Positions 17,438 through 25,194 are shown, counted from the stretch's first letter. The stretch: 43,107 bases of DNA from Tabrizicola sp. (GCA_016792685.1 JAEULQ010000089.1:1-43107); one strand, 5' to 3'. The notes: a model not told the origin generated them from the letters alone. A program made the numbers and translations.

Positions 17438-17479
17438 CATCCCTTGCCGAAAGGGCCGGAAGCGGCGAGAAAGCCCGGC

Positions 17480-18241
17480 ATGTTCGAAATCGCCACGCAT
17501 CTTGCGCTTCTCCTGATCCTCACGGCCTTCTGCGCCGGTTTCATCGACAGCATCGCGGGCGGAGGCGGGCTCTTGTCGGTTCCGGCGCTGCTTCTGGCCG
17601 GTGCTTCCCCGGTCGAGGCCCTGGCCACGAACAAGCTGCAGGGCACCTTTGGCGCGGCGACCGCGACGCTGACCTATGCGCGGGCCGGACAGGTGCGTCC
17701 GCAGGACCAGCTTGGGATGGCCGCCATCAGCGCGGCGGCCGGGGCCGGAGGGGCGATGGTTGCGCATCTGATCCCCACGGAGGTCCTGCGACTGATCATG
17801 CCGGTCGTGCTGATCGGCGTGGCGGCCTTTTTCGCGCTGAAACCCGGCCTGTCGGATGACGCCAGCATCGAGCGGATGCGCCCCGCAGTCTTTGCCGCCA
17901 CGGTGGTTCCGGCGATTGCCGCCTATGACGGGTTCTTCGGGCCCGGCACCGGATCGTTCTTCATGATGGGTTTCGTCCTCCTGGCGGGCTACGGCGTCCT
18001 TAAGGCAACGGCCCATACCAAGATGCTGAACTTCGCCTCGAACCTTGGCAGCCTTCTGATCTTCATCCCCTCCGGTGCGACCTGGTGGGCCGTGGGTCTG
18101 GCCATGGCTGCGGCCCAGGTCCTGGGGGCCAGCATCGGCGCACGTCTGGCCCTGCGCATCGGTGCCAGGCTGATCAAGCCGCTTCTCGTGACGGTCTCGA
18201 CCGCCATGGCCCTGCGGCTTTTGTGGCAGGCGCTGGCCTAG
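17480..18241 (+). CDS. TSUP (TauE/SafE) family membrane permease
   Basis: This 253-residue protein has about eight hydrophobic segments and the TSUP repeats. FIDSIAGGGGLLSVPALLLAG holds the first conserved GGGG motif, and AAYDGFFGPGTGSFFMMGFV holds the second. The family exports or imports sulfite, sulfonates or other small organic anions. The ATG at 17480 is preferred to an in-frame TTG at 17444. It lies 42 bases after the SDR gene on the same strand, so it may be read from the RpoE operon, but it is not part of the R. sphaeroides set I remember. It is convergent with zapE and shares a CTAG with it, so that each gene ends in TAG. Confidence 0.88.
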   Translation: MFEIATHLALLLILTAFCAGFIDSIAGGGGLLSVPALLLAGASPVEALATNKLQGTFGAATATLTYARAGQVRPQDQLGMAAISAAAGAGGAMVAHLIPTEVLRLIMPVVLIGVAAFFALKPGLSDDASIERMRPAVFAATVVPAIAAYDGFFGPGTGSFFMMGFVLLAGYGVLKATAHTKMLNFASNLGSLLIFIPSGATWWAVGLAMAAAQVLGASIGARLALRIGARLIKPLLVTVSTAMALRLLWQALA

Positions 18242-19317
18242 ACGCCCCAGTCGGCCGCCTGCATCTCGCGCAACCGGCTGGCGGTGCGTTCGAATTCAAA
18301 GGCACCCTCGCCTTCGATGTAAAGCCGTTCGGGGGCCTCTGCGGCCGAGGCGATCAGGCGGACCTTGGCTTCATAAAGCGCGTCGATCAGGGTGACGAAG
18401 CGTTTCGCCTCGTTGTAGTTGGCCGAAGAAAGCTGCGGGATGTCTTCCAGGATCAGAACCCGCACGGCGCGGGCAATGGCCAGATAATCCGCCGGGCCAA
18501 GCGGTTTCGAGCAGATGTCCCAAAAGCTTGCGCGCCCCACACCATTGGCGAAACGGGGCAGCTGAATGGTTCGGCCATTGACCTCAAGCGTCAGCGCCGC
18601 ATCGGCGGCACCGCCCGTCAGATCCTTCCAGATCGCCGCGATCTCGGGACCTGCGCTGCGGGCCGGATGGAAGTAGACCTGTGCGCCCTGCAGGCGGTGC
18701 TGGCGATAGTCGGTCGGGCTTTCCAGTTCGACCACGGCAAGCCGGTCTTCCAGCATGGCGATGAAGGGCAGGAACAGCGCGCGGTTCAGCCCGTCCTTGT
18801 AGAGGTCCTGCGGCGGGCGGTTCGACGTGGTCACAACCACGATTCCGGCGGCGAAGAGCTTTTCGAACAGGCGCCCGACGATCATCGCATCGGTGATGTC
18901 GGTGATCTGCATCTCGTCAAAGGCCAGAAGCCGGACATCGCGGCTGATCTCCTCGGCGACCGGGGCAATCGCGTCCTCGACCCCCCGCTTGCGCGCCGCA
19001 TGCATGCCGCGATGGACGTCCTGCATGAAGGCGTGAAAGTGCACGCGTCGCTTCTGGCTGATCTCGGTCGCCTCGGTGAAAAGGTCCATCAGCATCGACT
19101 TGCCGCGACCGACCCCTCCCCAAAGGTAAAGCCCCTTGGGAGGGGCGATGGGCTTGGCGAAGAGCCCTGCGAAAAGCCCGACCTTGCGGCTGGAATTGGC
19201 CTCAAGCCAGACGCGGAGCGATTCCAGCGGCGCAAGGACTGCATGCTGCGCCGGATCGGGCCGCAGCAGGCCATCCGCCACGCGGGCCTCGTAGATCTCG
19301 GTCAAGGTCAGGCGCAT
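18238..19317 (-). CDS. zapE: Cell division protein ZapE (AFG1-like AAA ATPase)
   Basis: ZapE is a cytoplasmic AAA ATPase that acts at the Z-ring under stress or low oxygen; its mitochondrial relative is AFG1. The protein has 359 residues. Walker A is GGVGRGKS (67-74), Walker B is LLAFDEMQITD, and the sensor-like TTSNRPPQDLYKDGLNR is the family hallmark. The C-terminal region keeps FWDICSKPLGPADYLAIA and NEAKRFVTLIDALYE. No partner gene for division is close by. The gene is transcribed against the TSUP gene, and their stop codons overlap in the palindrome CTAG. Confidence 0.93.
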   Translation of the reverse strand: MRLTLTEIYEARVADGLLRPDPAQHAVLAPLESLRVWLEANSSRKVGLFAGLFAKPIAPPKGLYLWGGVGRGKSMLMDLFTEATEISQKRRVHFHAFMQDVHRGMHAARKRGVEDAIAPVAEEISRDVRLLAFDEMQITDITDAMIVGRLFEKLFAAGIVVVTTSNRPPQDLYKDGLNRALFLPFIAMLEDRLAVVELESPTDYRQHRLQGAQVYFHPARSAGPEIAAIWKDLTGGAADAALTLEVNGRTIQLPRFANGVGRASFWDICSKPLGPADYLAIARAVRVLILEDIPQLSSANYNEAKRFVTLIDALYEAKVRLIASAAEAPERLYIEGEGAFEFERTASRLREMQAADWGV

Positions 19318-19423
19318 GGGCCAGACTTAGCGGTGGCCGGAATGCAAGGAAAGGGAGAGTTGCACACAGCACCGGTGCAAGTGCCGACTATTCTGCCGGG
19401 AATTCGACTGGTAACGTCCCGGC

Positions 19424-20569
19424 GTGTCGAAAAATCGCATCTCAGCCAGTCCACAGATCGACGGCGCCGCCGCGCATGGGGATGTGCCGGTCACCAGGGT
19501 GACCTTCGTGATCGTGCCTCGGTTCAACATGGCGACATTGATCACCATGATCGAACCCCTGCGGATCGCCAACTACCTGGCGCCGCACCCGCTTTTCCAG
19601 TGGGACATCCTGGCTGCAGACGGGCCGGAAATCGGGGCGTCGAATGGTCTTGGCATCACGGCCCAGCCCCTTGCCGATCGCAACCGCCGTGGCGAGATGG
19701 TCTTTGTCCTGGCCAGCTGGGGGGCCGAGGACTATGCCAACCGTGACCTTCTGGCCTGGCTTCGGCGGCAGGCGCGGGATGGGGCCCGCCTCTGCGCCGT
19801 CGAGCTTGGCTGTTATCTCCTGGCCCGAGCCGGACTGCTTTCGGCAGGGACGCTGACCACGCATTGGTCCTGGGCCCCGGGCTTTCAGGAACGCTTTCCC
19901 GAGATCGCCCTGACCGAGCAGTTGTTCCGGCCGGACGAGCCGGTGATGTCCTGTGCCGGCGGGCTGGCGGGGGCAGACATGATGCTGCATTTGATCGCCC
20001 AATCCCATGGTCCGCGCATGGCGGGCGAGATCGCCGACCAGATGCTGCACCAGCCGGTCCGACCAGCCCATGCACCGCAGCGGCGAGCACTGGATCTGGG
20101 AACCGAAACCTTCGCCCCGATGCTGCGCGCGGCAATCACCCTGATCGAGCAGAGCATAGCCGAGCCCCTGCCCGTGCCCGATGTCGCGGCCCGGCTGGGC
20201 ATCTCGCAGCGCCAGCTCGAGCGGCTTTTCCGGCGACAGCTGGGCTGTTCGGTCGTCCAGTTCGGCACTCTGGTCCGCTTGCAGCATGCCCGCGTCCTGT
20301 TGATCGCGACCAAGCTGTCCGTGCGCGAGATCGCCACGGCAACCGGCTTCAACGCGCTTTCCCACTTCACCAGCGCTTTCCGGAAGTGCTTTGGCCGCCG
20401 CCCCGGCGAATACCGGCAGTCCTGGCCCCCGTCGGCCGCCACGCCAAGCTGGCCCGGCACCTTGACCGGCTACCTTGAGACGCTGCAGCAACGCACGGCA
20501 CGCGCGGTCCGGGCCGACCCCACGTCCTACGACCTTCTGGCCCCGTCGGAAGACCCCCGCGGGACGTGA
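19424..20569 (+). CDS. GlxA-type AraC-family transcriptional regulator
   Basis: This 381-residue regulator has an N-terminal DJ-1/PfpI-like amidase-fold domain (about residues 24-190, with CAVELGCYLLARAGLL in place of the nucleophile elbow). It has a C-terminal AraC double helix-turn-helix (about 235-330: VPDVAARLGISQRQLERLFRRQLG, then VREIATATGFNALSHFTSAFRKCFG). Such regulators typically activate catabolism of amines, amino acids and quaternary ammonium compounds. The GTG at 19424 has no clear ribosome site. A GTG at 19484 is another option, because the 13-base motif shared with the 23189-23213 region overlaps 19424. It is convergent with the flavin-monooxygenase gene and probably controls the surrounding cluster. 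Confidence 0.87.
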   Translation: MSKNRISASPQIDGAAAHGDVPVTRVTFVIVPRFNMATLITMIEPLRIANYLAPHPLFQWDILAADGPEIGASNGLGITAQPLADRNRRGEMVFVLASWGAEDYANRDLLAWLRRQARDGARLCAVELGCYLLARAGLLSAGTLTTHWSWAPGFQERFPEIALTEQLFRPDEPVMSCAGGLAGADMMLHLIAQSHGPRMAGEIADQMLHQPVRPAHAPQRRALDLGTETFAPMLRAAITLIEQSIAEPLPVPDVAARLGISQRQLERLFRRQLGCSVVQFGTLVRLQHARVLLIATKLSVREIATATGFNALSHFTSAFRKCFGRRPGEYRQSWPPSAATPSWPGTLTGYLETLQQRTARAVRADPTSYDLLAPSEDPRGT

Positions 20570-20599
20570 CGAAGTCGCCCCTGGACGGCCCGGAGCAGG

Positions 20600-21634
20600 T
20601 CAGACGAAAGCCGGGATCACTTCCTTGCAGAAGAGCTCCAGCGACCGCTTCTGCTCGCTCAGGCCCAGGCCAAGGCTTGCGTAATAGATGAACTCATCCA
20701 CCCCCAGCGCCTGATAGAGCTTCAGCTTGGCGATCACCTCGTCTGGCGTGCCGAACATCAGATTGCGGCTCAGCATCTCCGGGTCATATTCCGCCCGGTT
20801 GCCCAACTGGTCGAAGGGGATCGACTTCGGAAAGCCGTTCTCGACATCGCCCATGTTCTTGAAAAGGTTCTCAAACTGGGACAGCTGGCGCTGCGCGGCG
20901 CGGACCGGGACCATCCAGTCCTCCTTCCGGTCATAAAGCGCCGTGTGCCGCATCATCGCCATCACGGGCCGCTTCTTGCCCGGGTTGTTGGCCAGCGCCT
21001 CGGCCATCCGCGCCATGTAAAGCTCGGCCTCGGCCATGTCGCGGGTCAGGGGCCAGGACTGGATGTTGCAGCCATGCTTGACGGCATAGTCATAGGTGAC
21101 GGGCGCCCGCGCCGCGACCCAGACCGGCACTTCTTTCTGCAACGGCTTCGGGCAAGAGGTCGAAGTCGGGAAGGACCAGAACTCGCCTTCATGCGCATGG
21201 TCGCCCTGCCAGAGCGCGCGGATCACCGGCAGCATTTCCTGCATGTAGCGCCAGGCATCGGTCTGCTTCAGGCCCGGACGCATCCGGTCGAACTCGCGCT
21301 GATAGGCGCCCGAGCCGATGCCAAATTCAAGCCGCCCGCCCGAGATGAGGTCGATGAAGGCCGCCTCGCCCGCAGCCTTGATCGGGTGCCAGTAGGGCGC
21401 GGCGATGACCGCCGTGCCAAGCCGGATGTCATTGGTATGTTCCGCCCACCAGGCGAGGATCGAGAAGGGGTTCGGCGCGATGGTCATTTCCAGCGCGTGA
21501 TGTTCGGCCGCCCAGGCGATGCGGAAACCGCCGGCGTCGGCCATCTGCACCATTTCCAGCGTGTGCTTTGCCACGTCCCGCATGTCGAGCGTGTCGTCGA
21601 TCCGCTCCATGTTGATGGCCAGGTGGAATTTCAT
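20600..21634 (-). CDS. Luciferase-like (LLM-class) flavin-dependent monooxygenase
   Basis: This is a 344-residue TIM-barrel protein of the bacterial luciferase family, which uses reduced flavin (FMNH2 or F420) to oxidise a small molecule. The family features seen are IAWAAEHHALEM, RLGTAVIAAPYWHPIKAAGE, LISGGRLEFGIGSGAYQREFDRM and, near the C-terminus, LMFGTPDEVIAKLKLYQALGVDEFIYY. RutA, the uracil ring-opening enzyme, belongs to the same superfamily, but this protein is not an obvious RutA. AGGGAG precedes the ATG. It lies 19 bases after the aldehyde dehydrogenase gene in one operon. No flavin reductase gene is present in the cluster, so reduced flavin would have to come from elsewhere. Confidence 0.87.
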   Translation of the reverse strand: MKFHLAINMERIDDTLDMRDVAKHTLEMVQMADAGGFRIAWAAEHHALEMTIAPNPFSILAWWAEHTNDIRLGTAVIAAPYWHPIKAAGEAAFIDLISGGRLEFGIGSGAYQREFDRMRPGLKQTDAWRYMQEMLPVIRALWQGDHAHEGEFWSFPTSTSCPKPLQKEVPVWVAARAPVTYDYAVKHGCNIQSWPLTRDMAEAELYMARMAEALANNPGKKRPVMAMMRHTALYDRKEDWMVPVRAAQRQLSQFENLFKNMGDVENGFPKSIPFDQLGNRAEYDPEMLSRNLMFGTPDEVIAKLKLYQALGVDEFIYYASLGLGLSEQKRSLELFCKEVIPAFV

Positions 21635-21653
21635 GTCTCGACTCCCTGAAAAA

Positions 21654-23129
21654 TCAGCGCATCACGAAGGGGTTGGCGATGGGCTCGGATGAGGTATTGA
21701 CCCAGATCGTCTTGGGTCGGGTGTAGTCGTACATGGCCTGAAACCCGCTCTCGCGGCCGTAGCCAGATCCCTTCACGCCCCCGAAGGCCGCGATGGGCGA
21801 AACCACCCGGTAGGTGTTCACCCAGACAATCCCCGCGCGGATCGCCTTGGCCACCCGCATCTGTCGCGCGCCGTTCAGGGTGAAGACGCCTGCCGCAAGG
21901 CCATGGGCAGACTGGTTTGCCAGGGCGATCGCTTCGTCTTCGGTCTTGAAGCGCAGGACCGACAGCACGGGCCCGAAAAGCTCGGTGTCCACGATGGTCA
22001 GTCCGGGCGAAGGACAGTCGATGATCGTCGGCTCGAAATAGGTTCCGCCCAGCCCCTCCGGCTGCCGTCCCCCGGTCAGGACCTTCGCCCCTTCCGAAAT
22101 CGCCTGCGCGACCTGCGCTTGGATGTGCCGCAGCTGCCCCTCGGTGCAAAGCGGCCCCATCTGCGTCTCGTCGTCGAGAGGGTCGCCGATCCGGATCGCC
22201 CTTGCCGCCGCCACCATGCGGGCCAGGAATTCCTCGGCAACCGCCTCATGGACGATCAACCGGGATCCCGCGACGCAGCTTTGCCCGGTGGCGCCGAAGA
22301 TCCCGGCCACGCAGCCGTTCACCGCGCTTTCCAGATCCGCGTCCTCGAAGACAACGAAAGGCGACTTGCCCCCCAGCTCAAGCGAGACCTCCGCGAAATT
22401 CTCGGCCGAGTTCCGCACGATGTGCCGCGCTGCATTCGGTCCGCCAGTGAAGGCGATCCGCGCCACCAGCGGATGCGAGGTCAGGACGCGGCCCGCCTCT
22501 TCATGCCCCGAGATGATGTTTACCACCCCGGCCGGAAACCCCGCCGCCTCGATCAGCCGCCCGAAGTCCAGCATCGGGACGGACGCATGTTCCGACACCT
22601 TCAGCACGACGGTGTTTCCCGCGGCAAGGGCCGGGCCCAGCTTGACCGCCGACAGGAACAATTGCGAGTTCCAGGGCACCACGGCTGCGACCACGCCCAG
22701 CGGCTCGCGGTTGGTGAAGACCAAGAGGTCAGGCTTGTCGATCGGCAGCACTTCGCCCGAAAGCTTGTCCGCCGCGCCGGCGAAGAAATGGAAGAACTCG
22801 GCGATGTATTTCGCCTGCCAGCGCGTTTCCTTCAGCATCTTGCCGGTGTCGATGGTCTCGGCGCGGCCCAAATCCTCGGATCGTTCGGCAAGCAGGTCTC
22901 CCAGCTTTCGCAGGCACTTGCCGCGTTGGCTTGGCGTCATGGCACCCCAGGAACCGGCCAGGGCCCGATCGGCCGCCCGGACCGCGCAGTCCACATCCGC
23001 GGCGGTCGCCTCGGGCACCCTTGCCCAGACCTTGCCCGTAATGGGCGAGACCGAAGGGAACGTCGCCCCGTCCGACGCCTGAACCCAGGCGCCGTCGATC
23101 AGCATCTGGCAGTCCCGGATCACATCCAT
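21654..23129 (-). CDS. NAD(P)-dependent aldehyde dehydrogenase
   Basis: This is a 491-residue ALDH-superfamily enzyme oxidising an aldehyde to an acid. Catalytic residues by motif are Asn154 (VVPWNSQLF), Glu251 (VSLELGGKSP) and nucleophile Cys285 (GQSCVAGSR). The ATG at 23129 has an excellent GGAGG six bases upstream, whereas the first in-frame ATG at 23156 has none. It is of the betaine-aldehyde/hydroxymuconic-semialdehyde branch by general look, not the CoA-acylating methylmalonate-semialdehyde type, so it should not be taken as iolA. It is the first gene of the minus-strand operon with the flavin monooxygenase, divergent from ridA. Confidence 0.9.
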   Translation of the reverse strand: MDVIRDCQMLIDGAWVQASDGATFPSVSPITGKVWARVPEATAADVDCAVRAADRALAGSWGAMTPSQRGKCLRKLGDLLAERSEDLGRAETIDTGKMLKETRWQAKYIAEFFHFFAGAADKLSGEVLPIDKPDLLVFTNREPLGVVAAVVPWNSQLFLSAVKLGPALAAGNTVVLKVSEHASVPMLDFGRLIEAAGFPAGVVNIISGHEEAGRVLTSHPLVARIAFTGGPNAARHIVRNSAENFAEVSLELGGKSPFVVFEDADLESAVNGCVAGIFGATGQSCVAGSRLIVHEAVAEEFLARMVAAARAIRIGDPLDDETQMGPLCTEGQLRHIQAQVAQAISEGAKVLTGGRQPEGLGGTYFEPTIIDCPSPGLTIVDTELFGPVLSVLRFKTEDEAIALANQSAHGLAAGVFTLNGARQMRVAKAIRAGIVWVNTYRVVSPIAAFGGVKGSGYGRESGFQAMYDYTRPKTIWVNTSSEPIANPFVMR

Positions 23130-23188
23130 GCCCGACCTCCGCATTTCGTCCCGCATTCATGACGGCCAAAGGAAAGCGAGACCTCTGG

Positions 23189-23213
23189 TTTTTCGTCGTC
23201 TCGTGTCGAAAAA
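23189..23213. promoter_or_regulatory. Dyad TTTTTCG-N11-CGAAAAA in the divergent ALDH / ridA promoter
   Basis: TTTTTCG (23189-23195) and CGAAAAA (23207-23213) form a 7-bp inverted repeat with an 11-base spacer, about one turn of helix plus. It sits between the two divergent operons of the cluster. The right part, CGTGTCGAAAAAT (23202-23214), is repeated exactly at 19423-19435, at the start of the GlxA-type regulator gene. It is a candidate binding site for that regulator. Confidence 0.45.
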
Positions 23214-23270
23214 TGGAAACTGCGCCGAGAACGCGGATGGCATGTGAAAAACGGTCAGGGAGGGAGCCTC

Positions 23271-23660
23271 ATGCCAAAGGAAGTCATCGGAGGCCCGGTC
23301 GAGATCAACGGCCGCGTACTCTCGTTGTCGCGCGCGATCCGGGCAGGAGACTTTGTCTTTCTCACCGGACAAGTGCCGATGGTGGATGGAACGGTCATGA
23401 CCTGGGGCAGCATCGAGGACCAGACACGTGCAACGCTGGACCGGATCACTGAGACCCTTGCCCTGGCCGGCTGCAGCCGCGATGATGTCGTCAAGACGAT
23501 GGTCTGGCTGAAGGATCGCGCCGATTTCTCCGGCTTCAACACCGTTTACGGCGCCTATTTTCCGACCAATCCCCCGGCCCGCTCGGCTCTCGTCAGCGAC
23601 TTCCTCGTCGATATCCTGGTCGAGGTCGAGGTCATCGCCTGGAAGCCCGTGGCATCATGA
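23271..23660 (+). CDS. RidA / YjgF / RutC-family protein
   Basis: RidA-type trimers hydrolyse reactive enamine/imine intermediates; RutC does this in the Rut pyrimidine pathway. The protein has 129 residues from ATG 23271, with GGAGGGAG upstream. Recognisable parts are DFVFLTGQVPMVDG, QTRATLDRITETLALAGCSRDDVVKT and PPARSALVSDFLVDILVEVEVIA. Arg104 is the substrate-carboxylate-binding arginine of active RidA. It heads the plus-strand operon, with its stop overlapping the hydrolase start as ATGA. Confidence 0.9.
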   Translation: MPKEVIGGPVEINGRVLSLSRAIRAGDFVFLTGQVPMVDGTVMTWGSIEDQTRATLDRITETLALAGCSRDDVVKTMVWLKDRADFSGFNTVYGAYFPTNPPARSALVSDFLVDILVEVEVIAWKPVAS

Positions 23661-24442
23661 TCCACAAGGGCACAGCCTATCAGATCACCGGGCCGAAAGG
23701 TGCCCCCGTCGTCGTGCTGGTGCATGGGCTGGGCCTGAACAGCGCCGTCTGGCAATGGCTGGTCCCGGTCCTGGCGCGTTTCCGCGTGATCACCTATGAT
23801 CTGATCGGCCATGGTCAATCCGCCCCGCCGTCGGGCCAACCCGGTCTCGCCGACCTGTCGCGCCAGTTGGCCGACCTGCTGGATGGCCTGGACATAGCGC
23901 AGGCCGCAATCGTCGGTTTTTCGCTTGGCGGAATGGTCGCCCGGCGGTTCGCGCAGGACCATCCGTCCCGTACTCTGGCGCTTGTCATCCTGAATTCACC
24001 CTACCGCCGCGGACCCGAGGCGCAGGCCGCAATCGAAGCCCGCGTCGCCCAGTCCGAGGCCTTCGGTCCTGCCGCGACGGTCGAGGCCGCGCTTGTCCGC
24101 TGGTATACCGACAAGGCCCGCGCAACCCGCCCTGACCTGATGGAGCTTACCCGCAGCTGGGTTCTGGCGAACGATCCCAAGGTCTATCCGCGCCTCTACC
24201 GCGTTCTGGCCATGGGCGTGGACGAGATCAGTGCCCCTCACCCCGCCCTGGCCTGCCCGACGCTGGTCATGACGGCCGAAGACGACCACGGCAACAGCCC
24301 GGACATGAGCCGCGCCATCGCCGCCGAAATCGCCGGGTCGCGGCTGGTGATCCTGCAAGGCCTTCGCCACATGGCGCTGGTCGAAGACCCCGATGCCGTC
24401 AACGGCCCGGTTCAGGCATTTCTGACCGAGGTGCTTGGATGA
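23657..24442 (+). CDS. Alpha/beta-fold hydrolase (RutD-like position)
   Basis: This is a 261-residue alpha/beta hydrolase. VLVHGLGLNSAVW forms the oxyanion region. Ser89 in VGFSLGG is the nucleophile, His238 in GLRHMALVED is the catalytic His, and an Asp in MTAEDDHGNSP is the likely acid. Relatives include RutD-type aminoacrylate hydrolases and enol-lactone hydrolases. Its place between RidA and a PF06684 protein, opposite a flavin monooxygenase, suggests that it cleaves a ring-opened or acylated intermediate. The exact substrate cannot be given. Start and stop codons both overlap neighbours as ATGA, a sign of coupled translation. Confidence 0.88.
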   Translation: MIHKGTAYQITGPKGAPVVVLVHGLGLNSAVWQWLVPVLARFRVITYDLIGHGQSAPPSGQPGLADLSRQLADLLDGLDIAQAAIVGFSLGGMVARRFAQDHPSRTLALVILNSPYRRGPEAQAAIEARVAQSEAFGPAATVEAALVRWYTDKARATRPDLMELTRSWVLANDPKVYPRLYRVLAMGVDEISAPHPALACPTLVMTAEDDHGNSPDMSRAIAAEIAGSRLVILQGLRHMALVEDPDAVNGPVQAFLTEVLG

Positions 24443-24528
24443 CCGCCTCGCTTCCCGACCTGGTCCGGTTCCGTTATCCCGTTGGCAACCAGAACCCAGC
24501 GCCTCTGCCCGCTGCGCCCCGCAACTGA
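24439..24528 (+). CDS. Possible 29-residue small ORF coupled to the hydrolase gene
   Basis: An ATG at 24439 overlaps the hydrolase stop (ATGA), and the frame runs 29 codons to TGA at 24526-24528, 11 bases before the next gene. The predicted peptide begins MTASLPDLVRFRYPVGNQ and ends proline/alanine-rich, with no membrane segment. It could be a real small protein, a leader that couples translation to the PF06684 gene, or the remnant of a longer gene. I recognise no family. Confidence 0.35.
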   Translation: MTASLPDLVRFRYPVGNQNPAPLPAAPRN

Positions 24529-24539
24529 AAGGAACCTGA

Positions 24540-25145
24540 ATGTCTTTCCCCGAGCTTCGCAAGGTCGTCACCTATGACGAGGATATCATAACGGACGGCG
24601 GCCGCGCCTGTACGCCCCCCCTGCGGATGATCGGCGTCGCGGCCGTGCTGACGAACCCCTGGGCGGGGCGCGGTTTCGTCGACGACCTGCAGCCCGAGAT
24701 CCGCCGGATTGCGCCCATCCTGGGCAAGTTTCTGACTGACCGGCTGATCGCGCTGGCCGGGTCGGGCGACGCGATCGAGGCCTATGGCAAGGCCGCCCTC
24801 TGCGGCACTTCCTGTGAGCTCGAGCATTGCTCGGCCCTGATCCACACCCTGCGTTTCGGCAATTTCTACCGTGAGGCCGTGGGGGCGAAGACCTATCTCG
24901 GCTTCACCAACAGCCGGGGCCCGGCGAATGCCCAGCTGCAGATCCCGCTGATGGACAAGCACGATGCGGGCCGCAGGTCGCATTATCTGACGGTACAGTT
25001 CTCGGTCCCCGACGCGCCCGGCCATGACGAGCTTGTCGTGGCGCTGGGGGCTTCGACCGGGGGCAGGCCGCATCACCGGATCGGCGACCGTTACCGCGAT
25101 CTGGAAGAGATGGGCCGCGACCTGGAAAATCCGGCGGGGGTCTGA
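24540..25145 (+). CDS. PF06684 (DUF1185, 'amino acid synthesis') family protein
   Basis: This 201-residue protein matches the PF06684 family by its opening KVVTYDEDIITDGG, by YGKAALCGTSCELEHCSALIHTLRFG in the middle and by LVVALGASTGGRPHHRIGD near the end. As I recall, crystal structures of this family show a variant of the chorismate-mutase-like fold, also seen in RidA and cyanuric-acid hydrolase; no enzyme activity is established. AAAGGA precedes the ATG. It ends the ridA-hydrolase operon and is followed by a strong hairpin. A role in breaking down or rearranging a nitrogen-containing compound is inferred only from the neighbours. Confidence 0.82.
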   Translation: MSFPELRKVVTYDEDIITDGGRACTPPLRMIGVAAVLTNPWAGRGFVDDLQPEIRRIAPILGKFLTDRLIALAGSGDAIEAYGKAALCGTSCELEHCSALIHTLRFGNFYREAVGAKTYLGFTNSRGPANAQLQIPLMDKHDAGRRSHYLTVQFSVPDAPGHDELVVALGASTGGRPHHRIGDRYRDLEEMGRDLENPAGV

Positions 25146-25164
25146 CCCGCCGGTTCCCGCTTCT

Positions 25165-25187
25165 CCGGCCCGCTTCAGGCGGGCCGG
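25165..25187. terminator. Bidirectional hairpin between convergent genes
   Basis: CCGGCCCGC (25165-25173) and GCGGGCCGG (25179-25187) form a perfect 9-bp GC stem with a 5-base loop. It lies 19 bases after the PF06684 gene and 7 bases after the stop of the minus-strand coiled-coil gene, so it can end transcription from both sides. No long T-tract follows. Confidence 0.65.
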
Positions 25188-25194
25188 TCGTCGC

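Noticed and set aside
17444-17479. TTG start 12 codons upstream for the TSUP gene
   Set aside because: The extra residues are polar and unlike a membrane-protein start, and the ATG at 17480 begins directly before the first membrane segment.
16499-18016. Minus-strand open frame of 505 codons over DUF3833, SDR and TSUP genes
   Set aside because: It crosses three recognisable plus-strand genes and has low-complexity Arg/Gly/Glu-rich composition typical of antisense frames.
18085-19746. Plus-strand open frame of 553 codons over zapE
   Set aside because: It is antisense to zapE and has no recognisable domain.
21654-23129. Aldehyde dehydrogenase as iolA (methylmalonate-semialdehyde dehydrogenase) completing the inositol pathway
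   Set aside because: It is 11 kb from the iol genes in another operon, and its motifs fit a general non-acylating ALDH rather than the CoA-dependent IolA/MmsA type.
20600-24442. The cluster as a plain rut (uracil) operon
   Set aside because: RutB, RutE, RutF and RutG are absent, and ALDH and PF06684 are extra, so only the general chemistry is comparable.
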